Shown in pieces: positions 27,796 to 37,148 of a stretch of 64,000 nt of DNA. The DNA comes from Sinorhizobium terangae (GTDB lineage: Bacteria > Pseudomonadota > Alphaproteobacteria > Rhizobiales > Rhizobiaceae): assembly GCF_029714365.1 (NCBI RefSeq), contig NZ_CP121660.1, positions 372,001 through 436,000 on the forward strand, in the 5' to 3' direction. The first letter of the stretch is position 1, and each line of letters starts with the position of its first letter. The notes beneath the pieces were generated by a model. The model made no database searches. It saw nothing but the letters and a program-made list of their open reading frames with translations, and was not told the origin of the DNA. Made by a program: the position numbers and the translations under genes.

Positions 27796-29034
27796 TCAGA
27801 GGCCGCTGTTCTCGGCAGCCGTCTTCAAGGCGTCTTCGGCGGAAGTCTGGCCGAGCAGCGCCTCCTGGATTGCCTGTTGCAGGGCAGTCGAAAGCTCCTG
27901 ATACTTCGGCGTCGTCGGCCGCGGATACATGGCCGCGAGGCCAAGCTTGGCCGCCGCGATCAGCTCTTCCTGGCCTTTCGTCACGCTGGCGTCCTCGTAG
28001 GACGAGGCCCAGATCGGCAGGCTGAGCTTCGCATACGCGTTCTGCGTCGGCTGCGAGGTCATGTGGACGATGTATTTCCATGCCTCTTCCGGATGCTGGC
28101 TGGTCGAGGTGATGCCGAGGCCCATCGAACCGTTGACGGCCGAAACCTCGCTCTTGCCGGCGACGCCCGGAGCCGGCACGACGCCGACCTTGCCGGCCAC
28201 CTTGCTTTCCTTGGGATCGTTGGCAAGGTTGTACATATAGGTCCAGTTGAGCGCGAAGGCGGCCTCGCCGTTCTGGAACACCTTGCGCACATCCTCCTCA
28301 AGGAATTCCTTGGAGTTCGGATTTGTGAGCCCGGAGGTGTAGCTCGTCACCATGTAGTTCAGCGCATCGAGACCGCCGCCGGTGGTAAAGGCGGGCTTGC
28401 CGCCGTCGATGAACTTGCCGCCATAGGCGCTGACCAGCGTCGTGTAATCGCAGATCGCGGCTTCGGCTTGCGACCAGCTCCAGGCGATCGGTGTTGCGAG
28501 CAGTCCCTTGTCCTTGATCGTCTTTGCCTGTTCGGCAAGCTCGTCCCAGGTCTTCGGTGGTGCGGTGATGCCGGCCTTTTCCAGGATCTCCTTGTTGTAG
28601 AAGAGATATTTGGTGTCGAGGATCCACGGCATGCCATAGCGCTTGCCATCATATTCGACCGTGGTCCAGGCGCCCGGCAGGACGCCTTTCTTCATCTCGT
28701 CGGTGATGCGGTCGGTGACATCGACGAGCACCTTGTTGGTGGCGTATTCGGCCGGCCAGATGACATCAAAGAGAACGACGTCGTAACCGCCGCCGGAGCC
28801 CTGCGCCAGCACGGTCTTGTCATGCAGCCCTTCATAGGGGACGAATTCGAGGTTGACCTTTATATCCGGATTCGCCTTGGTGAAGGCCTCCGTCATGGCG
28901 CGGACATCGGCCTCGCTATAGGCGGCCTGAGCCATGAATAGCGCGTTCAGCGTCGTTTCCGCATAGGCCTGGTCGCTGAAGGATATTCCGACAAGGGCGG
29001 CGCCAAGCAATGCGTTGCGCGTGGATTTCAACAT
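27796..29034 (-). CDS. Sugar ABC transporter, substrate-binding protein (family 1)
   Basis: This 412-residue periplasmic protein is a family 1 extracellular solute-binding protein. A signal peptide spans about residues 1-26 (ending QAYAET). The mature part includes AFTKANPDIKVNLEFVPYEGLHDK, GGYDVVLFDVIWPAEYA, GMPWILDTKYLFYNKEIL and a later ALNWTYMYNLANDP. The ATG at 29034 has GGAGG five bases upstream; an ATG at 29046 does not. It leads the operon and would be the first target of the divergently encoded ROK regulator. The pocket ligand is unknown; the operon suggests an amino sugar or fructosyl amino acid. Confidence 0.92.
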   Translation of the reverse strand: MLKSTRNALLGAALVGISFSDQAYAETTLNALFMAQAAYSEADVRAMTEAFTKANPDIKVNLEFVPYEGLHDKTVLAQGSGGGYDVVLFDVIWPAEYATNKVLVDVTDRITDEMKKGVLPGAWTTVEYDGKRYGMPWILDTKYLFYNKEILEKAGITAPPKTWDELAEQAKTIKDKGLLATPIAWSWSQAEAAICDYTTLVSAYGGKFIDGGKPAFTTGGGLDALNYMVTSYTSGLTNPNSKEFLEEDVRKVFQNGEAAFALNWTYMYNLANDPKESKVAGKVGVVPAPGVAGKSEVSAVNGSMGLGITSTSQHPEEAWKYIVHMTSQPTQNAYAKLSLPIWASSYEDASVTKGQEELIAAAKLGLAAMYPRPTTPKYQELSTALQQAIQEALLGQTSAEDALKTAAENSGL

Positions 29035-29196
29035 TGTTGCCTCCATAACCGATCTTTCAGCTCCGGGCGCTCATCGGCGCGCCGGATGCGGTGAACCCCG
29101 CCGCGAACGCGGCGGCCGTCGACAAATCAATCGGAGCGTTTGCGGCAGCATAGCACCGCCGCCTTCGTTCCCCCGAGGTTTCTTGCGACCTCCTAT

Positions 29197-29217
29197 TAAG
29201 TCAATTGTCTTGACTTA
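29197..29217. promoter_or_regulatory. Perfect 8-bp inverted repeat, candidate ROK operator
   Basis: TAAGTCAA (29197-29204), a five-base spacer and TTGACTTA (29210-29217) form a perfect palindrome in the gap between the ROK regulator and the divergent sugar transporter operon. Each arm also contains TTGACT, which could serve as a -35 element in either direction. Position and symmetry suit an operator bound by the ROK protein. Confidence 0.55.
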
Positions 29218-29259
29218 TTTCTTCGCCAATATTCTAACAGTGTCAAGCGGGATTTGTGG

Positions 29260-30489
29260 ATGAACGAGATGCGCTCCATCCGGGCCAAGAGCGGGACCAA
29301 TCAGGAGGGGACCAGCGCGCACAATCGCCGCGTGATGATCGATGCCTTGCGGTTGAATGGGCAATTGTCGCGCGCCGATCTGGCGCGGGCGACGGCGCTT
29401 ACCAAGCAGACCGTTTCAAACATCATCGAGGAGCTCGAAAGCGACGGCCTGGTTACGTCCCTCGCCGCCGTGCGCAGGGGCCGGGGGCAGCCGTCAACGC
29501 CCTATCGTCTGGTCCCCGAAGGCGCCTTCGCGATCGGCCTGCAGATCGACCGGCACGTCACGCGTACGATCGCGGTCGATCTGGTCGGCACCGTGCTCGC
29601 GCGGGGCGAGGCGAACCTGCCTGCCGGTGGCCCGGAGACGGGAGTTAAGACCATCCTGGATTTGATCGCCAGGACCCGTCGTGACCTGGCGGCGATCGCG
29701 CCTGAATCCGAGGATCGCTTCGTCGGCCTCGGCGTGGCGATGCCCGGGCCGTTCGGCATCGATGCGGACGCTGACGATCCCTGGATGATGGCGGCCTGGC
29801 AGAATTTCCCTCTCCTGGAAACACTGTCAGTTGGCACCGGTCTTGACGTGCGCTTGCAGAACGATGCAGCCGCGGCCGCGACGGCCGAGAAGATGGTTGG
29901 CGCGGCGCACGGGGTCGATCAGGCGATCTGCATCTATCTTGGCTATGGCCTCGGGGCCGGGCTGATCCTCAACGGCGAGCTCTATCGCGGCGCCAACGGC
30001 AATGCCGGCGAGATCGGCATGATCTTGAGCCAGCCGCGCGCGGCTTCCGGCATTGAGCGTGCCCCGCTCGAACACCGCGCTTCGATTGCATCGCTCAGCA
30101 AGATCCTTGGTCTCGATCCCGCCGATCCCGATCTTTATCGCCGGATCGACGAGAGCGCCGGCGCACCGGACGCACGCGTCACCGCATGGGTCGGCGACGT
30201 GTCCTTCGAGCTGCGGGCGGCTGTTCAGGCGCTGGAGAGCATTTTTGATCCGCAAACCATCATCCTGTGTGGCGGCATGCCGCCGGGCCTCGCCCGCCTG
30301 CTGATCGAGGCCATCCATCCGTTGCTGCCTTCGATCGCCGAGCATCGCGCACGCAACATGCCGCGCCTGCAACTGGGCTTTACGGATCCCTGGGCGGTGG
30401 CCATCGGTGCCGCTGCCGAGCCGATCAGCCGGACTTTCGATCCTCGTTTTTCCGCGATCCTGAAGACACGCACGGCGGGTGCGGTCTGA
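29260..30489 (+). CDS. ROK-family transcriptional regulator
   Basis: This 409-residue protein has an N-terminal winged helix-turn-helix (RVMIDALRLNGQLSRADLARATALTKQTVSNIIEELESDGL, about residues 24-65) and a C-terminal ROK sugar-kinase-like domain. The latter has an ATP-site-like GLGVAMPGPFG, the DVRLQNDAAAAATAEKMVGAAHG region, and ICIYLGYGLGAGLILNGELYRGANGNAGEIGM. The cysteine-rich zinc motif of many ROK proteins (CxCGxxGCxE) is absent after that segment. It is probably a repressor of the divergent sugar operon, responding to the transported sugar or its phosphate. I prefer the ATG at 29260; TTG at 29254 and ATG at 29269 are alternatives. Confidence 0.9.
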   Translation: MNEMRSIRAKSGTNQEGTSAHNRRVMIDALRLNGQLSRADLARATALTKQTVSNIIEELESDGLVTSLAAVRRGRGQPSTPYRLVPEGAFAIGLQIDRHVTRTIAVDLVGTVLARGEANLPAGGPETGVKTILDLIARTRRDLAAIAPESEDRFVGLGVAMPGPFGIDADADDPWMMAAWQNFPLLETLSVGTGLDVRLQNDAAAAATAEKMVGAAHGVDQAICIYLGYGLGAGLILNGELYRGANGNAGEIGMILSQPRAASGIERAPLEHRASIASLSKILGLDPADPDLYRRIDESAGAPDARVTAWVGDVSFELRAAVQALESIFDPQTIILCGGMPPGLARLLIEAIHPLLPSIAEHRARNMPRLQLGFTDPWAVAIGAAAEPISRTFDPRFSAILKTRTAGAV

Positions 30490-30538
30490 CTGGAATAGGA
30501 CGAGGCCGACGTCTCGCACCCGCCTCGCGAAGAGCAGG

Positions 30539-30568
30539 ATTGCTATTATTACTTGAAATAATAGCAAT
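30539..30568. promoter_or_regulatory. Perfect 12-bp AT-rich inverted repeat upstream of cysD
   Basis: ATTGCTATTATT (30539-30550), loop ACTTGA, and AATAATAGCAAT (30557-30568) are exact complements. It lies 50 bases after the ROK gene and about 145 bases before cysD. It has no following T-run, so it is a poor terminator in either direction and a better operator candidate, perhaps for a regulator of sulfate activation. Confidence 0.6.
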
Positions 30569-30711
30569 ATGGCGCTTAAATGCCGCCTAGTCGGCGGGAC
30601 AATGTTTATCTGCTGGACTCATTATTTGGTCGCGCCTGCAAACCCGTGGCGGCGGCAACTTTTTTATCGCATACAAGAATTTATATTATTTAAAATCAGA
30701 GGGATTGCGAC

Positions 30712-31611
30712 ATGTCTCTTCCCCATCTTCGGCGGCTTGAAGCCGAAGCAATTCATGTTATTCGAGAAGTCGTTGCAACGTTTTCCAACCCGGTCGTGCT
30801 TTACTCCATTGGCAAGGACTCATCGGTCTTGCTGCACTTGGCGATGAAGGCGTTCTATCCGGCCAAGCCGCCCTTTCCCTTTCTCCATGTGGACACCAAA
30901 TGGAAGTTCCGGGAGATGATCGAGTTTCGCGACCGGATGGCACGCGAGCTTGGGTTCAACCTTCTGGTGCATGTCAATCAGGACGGGATCGATCAGGGCA
31001 TTGGGCCGTTCACGCACGGATCCAATATCCATACCCACGTCATGAAGACGATGGCGCTCAGGCAGGCGCTGGAGAAATACGGGTTCGACGCGGCGCTCGC
31101 AGGAGCACGGCGCGACGAGGAGAAGTCGCGGGCCAAGGAGCGCATCTTCTCCATCCGCAGCGCCCAGCACGGCTGGGACCCCAAGCGCCAGCGCCCCGAG
31201 ATGTGGAAGACCTACAACACGCGGGTCGGCCAGGGCGAGACGATGCGGGTCTTCCCGCTTTCCAATTGGACCGAGTTCGACATCTGGCAGTATATCCTGC
31301 GCGAGAACATACCGATCGTGCCGCTCTATTTCGCAGCCCGGCGGCCGGTGGTGAAGCGCGACGGCATGCTGATCATGGTGGATGATCACCGCATGCCGAT
31401 CCAGCCCGACGAGGCGGTCGAGGAGCGCCTGGTGCGTTTCCGCACGCTTGGCTGCTACCCACTGACCGGGGCGGTTGAATCCGAGGCTGCCACGCTTCCG
31501 GACATATTGCGGGAAATGCTCACGGTGCGCACGTCCGAACGGCAGAGTCGCCTGATCGACACGGACGAGGTCGGGGCGATGGAGAAAAAGAAGCGGGAGG
31601 GGTACTTCTGA
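30712..31611 (+). CDS. cysD: Sulfate adenylyltransferase, small subunit (CysD/NodP)
   Basis: CysD makes adenosine 5'-phosphosulfate from ATP and sulfate together with the CysN GTPase. The 299-residue length equals that of NodP. The PP-loop appears as SIGKDSS (residues 32-38). Family stretches include [42 protein letters not shown] and the C-terminal [26 protein letters not shown]. The stop overlaps the next start (TGATG). There are no nodulation genes nearby, so a cell-surface or general sulfation role is likelier than Nod-factor sulfation. A sulfotransferase gene lies 26 kb downstream. Confidence 0.95.
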   Translation: MSLPHLRRLEAEAIHVIREVVATFSNPVVLYSIGKDSSVLLHLAMKAFYPAKPPFPFLHVDTKWKFREMIEFRDRMARELGFNLLVHVNQDGIDQGIGPFTHGSNIHTHVMKTMALRQALEKYGFDAALAGARRDEEKSRAKERIFSIRSAQHGWDPKRQRPEMWKTYNTRVGQGETMRVFPLSNWTEFDIWQYILRENIPIVPLYFAARRPVVKRDGMLIMVDDHRMPIQPDEAVEERLVRFRTLGCYPLTGAVESEAATLPDILREMLTVRTSERQSRLIDTDEVGAMEKKKREGYF

Positions 31612-33512
31612 TGTCGTATCTTCAAACCATGCCGCCGCATGACATCGAGGCGCATCTGGCCGAGCACGACAACAAGTCGATCCTGAGATTCATCACCTGC
31701 GGCTCTGTCGACGACGGCAAGTCGACCCTGATCGGACGCTTGCTTTACGATGCGAAGCTGATCTTCGAGGATCAGTTGGCAAATCTCGGCCGCGTCGGCA
31801 GTCCAGGCGCCGCCAACGGGAAGGAGATCGATCTGGCCCTGCTTCTCGATGGGCTCGAGGCCGAGCGTGAACAGGGCATCACAATTGATGTCGCCTACCG
31901 CTATTTCGCCACGTCGAAGCGCAAGTTCATCGTCGCCGATACGCCCGGCCACGAGGAATATACGCGCAACATGGTGACCGGCGCTTCGACCGCGGATCTC
32001 GCCATCATCCTGATCGACAGCCGCCAGGGTATTCTGCAGCAGACACGGCGCCATTCATATATCGCGTCGCTGCTCGGCATCCGGCATGTCGTGCTGGCGG
32101 TCAACAAGATCGACCTGGTCGATTTCCGCCAGCAGGTATTCGACGAGATCGTCGAAGACTACCTGGTCTTTGCCAAGGAACTCGGCTTTGCCAGTATCCG
32201 GCCGATCCCGATTTCCGCCCGTTACGGCGACAATGTCATCTCGGCTTCCGCGAACACGCCCTGGTACAAGGGGCCGGCTCTGCTTGATTATCTGGAGACG
32301 GTTGAACTCGACCCGACCGATCGGGAGAAGCCGTTCCGTTTCCCGGTCCAAATGGTCATGCGGCCGAATGCGGATTTCCGCGGCTATGCCGGACAGGTTG
32401 CGTCCGGCAGGATCTCGGTCGGCGATCCGGTGGTCGTCGCGAAATCCGGGCAACGCTCATCGGTCAAGGCGATCGTCACCTATGACGGCAACCTCAAGAC
32501 GGCGGGGGAGGGCGAGGCTGTAACGCTCATGCTTTCGGACGAAGTCGACGCCTCGCGCGGCAACATGCTCGTCGCCCCCGGCTCGCGACCATTCGTGGCG
32601 GACCAGTTCCAGGCGCATGTTATCTGGTTCGACGCCAATGCGATGATGCCCGGGCGCAGCTATATCCTCAGGACCGAGACGGACAGCGTCAGCGCGACCG
32701 TCACGACGCTCAAGCACCAGGTCAACATCAACAGCTTCATCCGCGAGGCGGCGAAGTCGCTGCAGATGAACGAAGTGGGCGTGTGCAACATCTCGACGCA
32801 GACGCCGATCGCCTTCGATGCCTACAATGACAACCGGTCGACAGGCAATTTCATCTTCGTCGATCGGGTGACGAACGCAACCGTCGGCGCCGGGATGATC
32901 GACTTCCCGCTGCGCCGCGCCGACAACGTCCATTGGCATGCGCTCGAGGTGAACAAGGGCGCGCGCAGCGCGATGAAGAACCAGCGCCCTGCCGTGCTTT
33001 GGTTCACCGGCCTTTCCGGTTCCGGCAAGTCGACGATCGCGAACACGCTGGACCGGATCCTGCATGCGCGCGGCAAGCACACCTATCTGCTCGACGGCGA
33101 CAACGTGCGCCACGGGCTCAATCGGGACCTCGGCTTTACCGAGGAGGATCGCGTCGAGAACATCCGTCGCGTGGCCGAGGTCGCCAAACTCATGGCCGAT
33201 GCCGGCCTGATCGTGCTCGTCTCCTTCATTTCTCCGTTCCGCGACGAACGCCGCATGGCGCGAGAACTGATGGACGAGCGCGAGTTCATCGAGATATTCG
33301 TCGATACCCCGCTCGATGAGTGTGCGCGGCGCGATCCGAAAGGGCTCTACGAGAAGGCACTCGCCGGCAAGATCGCGAACTTCACCGGCGTGTCCTCGCC
33401 CTATGAGGCCCCGGAGAATCCGGAATTGCATCTGCGGACGGTCGGCCATGAGCCGATCGATCTGGCGCTTGAGATCGAGGAATTCCTCGACCGGCTGATG
33501 GAGGACAAATGA
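31611..33512 (+). CDS. cysNC: Bifunctional sulfate adenylyltransferase subunit 1/APS kinase (CysN-CysC, NodQ-like)
   Basis: This 633-residue fusion makes PAPS. The N-terminal GTPase part (to about residue 440) has G1 GSVDDGKST at 31-39, the effector-region Thr in [12 protein letters not shown]3 DTPGH and G4 NKID, followed by the elongation-factor-like beta barrels. The C-terminal APS kinase has Walker A GLSGSGKS at 467-474, then [17 protein letters not shown] and [16 protein letters not shown]. The domain order is that of NodQ and other rhizobial CysN-C fusions. It overlaps cysD by one base and cysQ by four (ATGA), so the three are translated together. Confidence 0.96.
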   Translation: MSYLQTMPPHDIEAHLAEHDNKSILRFITCGSVDDGKSTLIGRLLYDAKLIFEDQLANLGRVGSPGAANGKEIDLALLLDGLEAEREQGITIDVAYRYFATSKRKFIVADTPGHEEYTRNMVTGASTADLAIILIDSRQGILQQTRRHSYIASLLGIRHVVLAVNKIDLVDFRQQVFDEIVEDYLVFAKELGFASIRPIPISARYGDNVISASANTPWYKGPALLDYLETVELDPTDREKPFRFPVQMVMRPNADFRGYAGQVASGRISVGDPVVVAKSGQRSSVKAIVTYDGNLKTAGEGEAVTLMLSDEVDASRGNMLVAPGSRPFVADQFQAHVIWFDANAMMPGRSYILRTETDSVSATVTTLKHQVNINSFIREAAKSLQMNEVGVCNISTQTPIAFDAYNDNRSTGNFIFVDRVTNATVGAGMIDFPLRRADNVHWHALEVNKGARSAMKNQRPAVLWFTGLSGSGKSTIANTLDRILHARGKHTYLLDGDNVRHGLNRDLGFTEEDRVENIRRVAEVAKLMADAGLIVLVSFISPFRDERRMARELMDEREFIEIFVDTPLDECARRDPKGLYEKALAGKIANFTGVSSPYEAPENPELHLRTVGHEPIDLALEIEEFLDRLMEDK

Positions 33513-34318
33513 CGCCCCTTTGCGAAGTGCTTGAACGCATTGCGCTCGACGCCGGAGCGGCGATTCTCGATGTTTATGACGCCGGCCCCAATGTTTCCTA
33601 CAAGGACGACCAGTCGCCCGTCACCGAGGCGGACGAACGAGCCGAAGCCATCATCCTCGACAGGCTGGCGGCCGCCTTTCCGCACACTCCCGTCGTTGCC
33701 GAAGAGGCGGTGGCGTCGGGTCGCGTTCCCGACATCAGCAGCGGCTGCTTCTTTCTGGTCGACCCGCTCGACGGGACGAAGGAGTTCATCAACCGACGCA
33801 ACGACTTCACCGTCAACATCGCTCTCATCGAGGGGAATGTGCCGATCGCGGGCATAGTCTATGCGCCTGCGCAGCGCTGCGCCTATGTCGCCGATGCTGG
33901 CCGGGCGCAAAAGCTTCTCCTTTGCCAAGATTGGAAGGTCGAGCAGAGGCAGGCGATCCGGGTGCGGACGCGCGGCGCCGCGCTGACGGCCGTTGCCAGC
34001 CGCTCGCACGGAAGTTTCGAGACCGAGGCGTTCCTAGCCGGTCACGGCGTGACCGACTTTGCGTCGGTCGGGTCTTCGCTGAAGTTCTGCCTGCTCGCCG
34101 AAGGCAAGGCCGACGTCTATCCGCGCTTTGGCCGAACGATGGAGTGGGACACGGCGGCCGGCGATGCGGTGCTGAAGGCCGCGGGCGGATCGGTGGTGCG
34201 GTTGGATGGCTCGCGCCTGCTCTATGGCAAGACGAGGCAGGACAGCGATAGCGACTTTGCAAACCCGCATTTCATCGCCTGGGCGGACATGTCCACCGCT
34301 CCGCCTGTCCAATGCTGA
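33509..34318 (+). CDS. cysQ: 3'(2'),5'-bisphosphate nucleotidase CysQ
   Basis: CysQ removes the 3'-phosphate of PAP, the product left by sulfotransferases, and may also tune PAPS levels. The 269-residue protein belongs to the inositol monophosphatase superfamily. It has [15 protein letters not shown] (metal site region), VVAEEAV, and the [12 protein letters not shown] motif with the metal-binding aspartates; the C-terminal metal Asp is in [17 protein letters not shown]. The overlap with cysNC (ATGA) shows that PAPS synthesis and PAP removal are expressed together, which is expected where a PAPS-dependent sulfotransferase is active. Confidence 0.93.
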   Translation: MTPLCEVLERIALDAGAAILDVYDAGPNVSYKDDQSPVTEADERAEAIILDRLAAAFPHTPVVAEEAVASGRVPDISSGCFFLVDPLDGTKEFINRRNDFTVNIALIEGNVPIAGIVYAPAQRCAYVADAGRAQKLLLCQDWKVEQRQAIRVRTRGAALTAVASRSHGSFETEAFLAGHGVTDFASVGSSLKFCLLAEGKADVYPRFGRTMEWDTAAGDAVLKAAGGSVVRLDGSRLLYGKTRQDSDSDFANPHFIAWADMSTAPPVQC

Positions 34319-34402
34319 AGGCCCATGGCCCTCACGTATTTGGCCGGAGAATCGACAGTTGGTACGTCCACCGGGAATATTTGGCGAAGGGCACGGTAAA
34401 GC

Positions 34403-35143
34403 ATGGACGGGCAAGGGAAAACGCGCACTGGCAAGCCTGTGTTCTGTCGTTTTCGGGATCTCAGCCGAGAGCACTTGAATGTCGAGCTGCAGGTCCACAC
34501 CAGCTGGACCGATGGGCAGGCGACGGCGCTTGAGATCCTGCAAACGGCCAAGCAACGCGGTCTCGCTGAGCTTGCCTTCACGGAGCACGTCCGAGAAGAC
34601 ACCTCGTGGTTTCCTGACTTCAAGGCCGAGATTCTCTCCGCTGCGCGCCGGTTTGATGATTTGCGCGTCTATGTCGGCTGTGAAACGAAAGCCATGGACG
34701 ACAATGGCCGGCTGGATGTGTCGCAGTCCGTGCTTGACGCGTGCGACATCGTTCTCGGCGTCGTTCACCGATTCCCGGACGGCCACGGCGGTTATCTGGA
34801 TTTCAAACAACTGTCATTCGATGAGACGTCCGAAATCGAATTCCGGCTGTCGATGGGAATGATCGCAAGTGCGCCGATCGACGTGCTTGGTCACCCGGGT
34901 GGCATGAGCCTGAGGCGGCATGGCCGGTTTCCGGAGTCATATTTTCGCGCGTTGATGACGGCGACGCTCGAGCGGGGGATCGCGATCGAGATCAACTCCT
35001 CGTATCTCGTCGATATGCCGGCATTTCTGGCCTTGTGCGAAGAGGTCAACCCGTTTGTTTCGATCGGTTCTGATGCGCACAAGTTGAGCGAATTGGGCCG
35101 CTGCAGGGATCAGCTCATTGAACTGGGGGTAGGGCGATCATGA
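34403..35143 (+). CDS. PHP-domain phosphoesterase-like protein
   Basis: This 246-residue protein has the polymerase-and-histidinol-phosphatase (PHP) fold, usually a trinuclear metal phosphoesterase. Motifs in order are VELQVHTSWTDG (residues 27-38), FTEHVRED, the CETK segment, VVHRFPDG, DVLGHPGG, and the closing SIGSDAHKL. The first histidine of the usual HxH is Gln30 (QVH), so one metal ligand is changed; the rest of the site is present. The substrate is unknown. Its stop overlaps the ATP-grasp start (ATGA), and it follows cysQ by 84 bases. The N-terminal start is uncertain because the ribosome site is weak. Confidence 0.8.
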   Translation: MDGQGKTRTGKPVFCRFRDLSREHLNVELQVHTSWTDGQATALEILQTAKQRGLAELAFTEHVREDTSWFPDFKAEILSAARRFDDLRVYVGCETKAMDDNGRLDVSQSVLDACDIVLGVVHRFPDGHGGYLDFKQLSFDETSEIEFRLSMGMIASAPIDVLGHPGGMSLRRHGRFPESYFRALMTATLERGIAIEINSSYLVDMPAFLALCEEVNPFVSIGSDAHKLSELGRCRDQLIELGVGRS

Positions 35144-36132
35144 AGGTGTTCATCACGGGTGCAGGCGCCCTCCTTGGGCAAGGCATCATTCGCGCCTTGC
35201 GGCGTTCGACCCTGAAGGCGACGATAATCGTCGGCGACCCGAGCCCGCTCTCGGCCGGCCTGTACTGGGGCGATGTCGCCTACCTCGTCCCGATGGCGAA
35301 GGACCCTGAATATCTGGACAGCCTGGGCGAGCTGCTGCGTGCCGAGCGGCCCGACATCCTCATCCCCGGAACCGATGTGGAGCTGCCAATCCTTGCAGCG
35401 AACCGCGAGATGATCGAGAGGGCCTACGGAACCAAGGTGATCATCAGTTCGCCGCATGTGGTCTCGATCGCGAACGACAAATGGCTCACCTCCGAGTTCC
35501 TCCGGGAGCGGAGACTGGGGTTCGTTCCTTCGTGTTTGCCGGGTGATGAGGAGACGCTGATCGAACGGTGCGGCTTTCCCCTCGTCGTCAAGCCCCGGGT
35601 CGGCGCCAGGTCAATCGGCTTCAGCGTCGTACGCAACCGGGAGCAATTGAGGCGAGCCATAGCCGAGCAGCCCGACATCGTTATCCAGAAATATGTCGGC
35701 TCGGATGCGACCGAGTATACCGCCGGCACGCTGACCTTCGATGGAAAATGCCGCGCGACAATCGTCATGCGAAGAGACCTTCGGGACGGCAACACCTACA
35801 GGGCCTTTGCCGAGCCCTTTCCCGCCTTGAACAAGGCAATGGCAGAGGCAGCCGACGCTCTTGGCGCCTATGGTCCGGCGAACTTTCAGTTTCGTCTGGA
35901 CGATGGCTTTCCCCGCATTTTCGAGATCAATGCGCGGTTTTCGGGCACCACGGCAGTCCGGATCCATGCAGGGTTCAACGAGGTGGAGATGTCGATCCGG
36001 CATATCCTTTTTGGCGAGCCAGTCGAGCAGCCGGACATCATGCCGGTGACGATATTGCGGCACTGGTCGGAGACCGTCGTAAGACCCGGCGAATTGATCA
36101 CGGCCACCGGGCGGCTGCAGGAAGAAGTCTAG
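35140..36132 (+). CDS. ATP-grasp enzyme of unknown substrate (carbamoyl-phosphate-synthase-like)
   Basis: This 330-residue protein has a Rossmann-like pre-domain (MKVFITGAGALLGQGIIRAL) and an ATP-grasp domain. The ATP-grasp part includes NDKWLTSEFLRERRLGFVPS, FPLVVKPRVGARSIGFSVV, VIQKYVGSDATEYTAGTL and the metal/ATP end motif FQFRLDDGFPRIFEINARFSGTT. This layout is that of PylC/CarB-like carboxylate-amine or carboxylate-thiol ligases, which go through an acyl phosphate. It is coupled to the PHP gene by an ATGA overlap and is followed by an SDR gene. No operon of this exact set is familiar to me. It could modify a small molecule or a sugar residue. Confidence 0.82.
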   Translation: MKVFITGAGALLGQGIIRALRRSTLKATIIVGDPSPLSAGLYWGDVAYLVPMAKDPEYLDSLGELLRAERPDILIPGTDVELPILAANREMIERAYGTKVIISSPHVVSIANDKWLTSEFLRERRLGFVPSCLPGDEETLIERCGFPLVVKPRVGARSIGFSVVRNREQLRRAIAEQPDIVIQKYVGSDATEYTAGTLTFDGKCRATIVMRRDLRDGNTYRAFAEPFPALNKAMAEAADALGAYGPANFQFRLDDGFPRIFEINARFSGTTAVRIHAGFNEVEMSIRHILFGEPVEQPDIMPVTILRHWSETVVRPGELITATGRLQEEV

Positions 36133-36165
36133 GCGGCCAGCACGGGAAGGCGAGGTTCGACACAG

Positions 36166-37101
36166 ATGCAGCTCGTTGTTACCGGCGCGACAGGCTTTAT
36201 CGCTTCGAGACTGATCGGTCAGGCACTTTCAAAAGGGTACCAGGTCATCGCCCTTGCGCGCGACCCGGATCGTGTGACGTGGAGAAAAAGCTCTCGTTTG
36301 CAGATCGAGAAATGGTCGATTGGTGACCCATTGCCGGCGGTGACGCAAGCGGACGCGGTTTTCCATCTTGCCGCTTATATTCCAGCCGATTTCAGCGATC
36401 CGCGTCAGGCCGCGAGATGCTTCGAGGTCAACACCAACGGTGCCTTGCGGTTCGCGATGGATGCCGCCTCGCAGGGCGTGAAGCGGTTTGTGTTTTTCGG
36501 ATCGGGACAGGTTTACACGCCCGCTTCCGAGTCGGCGTCGGAGACAAGCGCCGCCTTTCCCGTGCATCGCGCCAGTTATTACCTGGCGAGCAAGCTCTCG
36601 GCGGAAATTTGCCTGCTGGCTTTCGGAACGGCAAACACCATGCCGGTAACGGTGCTTCGCCTCGCATCCGTTTATGGTCCCGGTATGCATGGCTCGGGGA
36701 TGATACCGACGTTCATCCGCACGCTCGGGAGTGGGCGCCCTGTGGCCATACGGGATGGGGGACGATATCGCGTCGATCTTGTCTACGTCGACGACGTCAT
36801 CTCGCTTGCTCTGGCGGCGGTCGAGAAGGAACAGGCGGGGATATTTAATGCGGGCAGCGGCCAGGCCTGCAGGTCGCTGGAAGCGGCAGAAATCATCGCC
36901 GACGCGCTTGGAGCGGACCCGGATCTCGTCAACGTTGAAGGCGCGAGGTCGGATGAGACCATGATGGGTTTTGCTGCTTTGAACGTGGCAAAGGCGGTTG
37001 ACCAGTTAGGATACATCCCGCGCTCTTTCCGCCAAGGCATTGAAGCATGGAAAGCAGAGACAGGGTTTTCGGACTTCCAGAGCGCCAGCAGTCAAGAATA
37101 G
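36166..37101 (+). CDS. NAD-dependent epimerase/dehydratase (extended SDR)
   Basis: This 311-residue protein is an extended short-chain dehydrogenase of the nucleotide-sugar epimerase type. It has the Rossmann motif VVTGATGFIASRLI (TGxxGxxxS/A) at the N-terminus, VFHLAAYIPADF, the FGSGQVY region with the active-site Ser/Tyr equivalents, and YxxxK as YYLASK. The RLASVYGPGM and VDLVYVDDVISLAL stretches are also typical. Substrate cannot be told; a nucleotide-sugar role would suit the adjacent polysaccharide genes. GAGG lies about ten bases before the ATG. It ends before a strong hairpin. Confidence 0.87.
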   Translation: MQLVVTGATGFIASRLIGQALSKGYQVIALARDPDRVTWRKSSRLQIEKWSIGDPLPAVTQADAVFHLAAYIPADFSDPRQAARCFEVNTNGALRFAMDAASQGVKRFVFFGSGQVYTPASESASETSAAFPVHRASYYLASKLSAEICLLAFGTANTMPVTVLRLASVYGPGMHGSGMIPTFIRTLGSGRPVAIRDGGRYRVDLVYVDDVISLALAAVEKEQAGIFNAGSGQACRSLEAAEIIADALGADPDLVNVEGARSDETMMGFAALNVAKAVDQLGYIPRSFRQGIEAWKAETGFSDFQSASSQE

Positions 37102-37148
37102 TGCTCCGCTCGAAGCTGAGGCGAGGACCGGGTGAGGCCCTGAACGGC

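Noticed and set aside
27676..28941. A 421-codon plus-strand frame opposite the sugar-binding protein gene
   Set aside because: The minus strand has a full signal peptide and solute-binding protein; the plus-strand translation is compositionally biased and unsupported.
30712..33512. Reading cysD/cysNC as part of a nodulation cluster (nodPQ)
   Set aside because: The proteins are NodP/NodQ-like in length and fusion, but no nodABC, nodH or nod box was seen, so I kept the general names.
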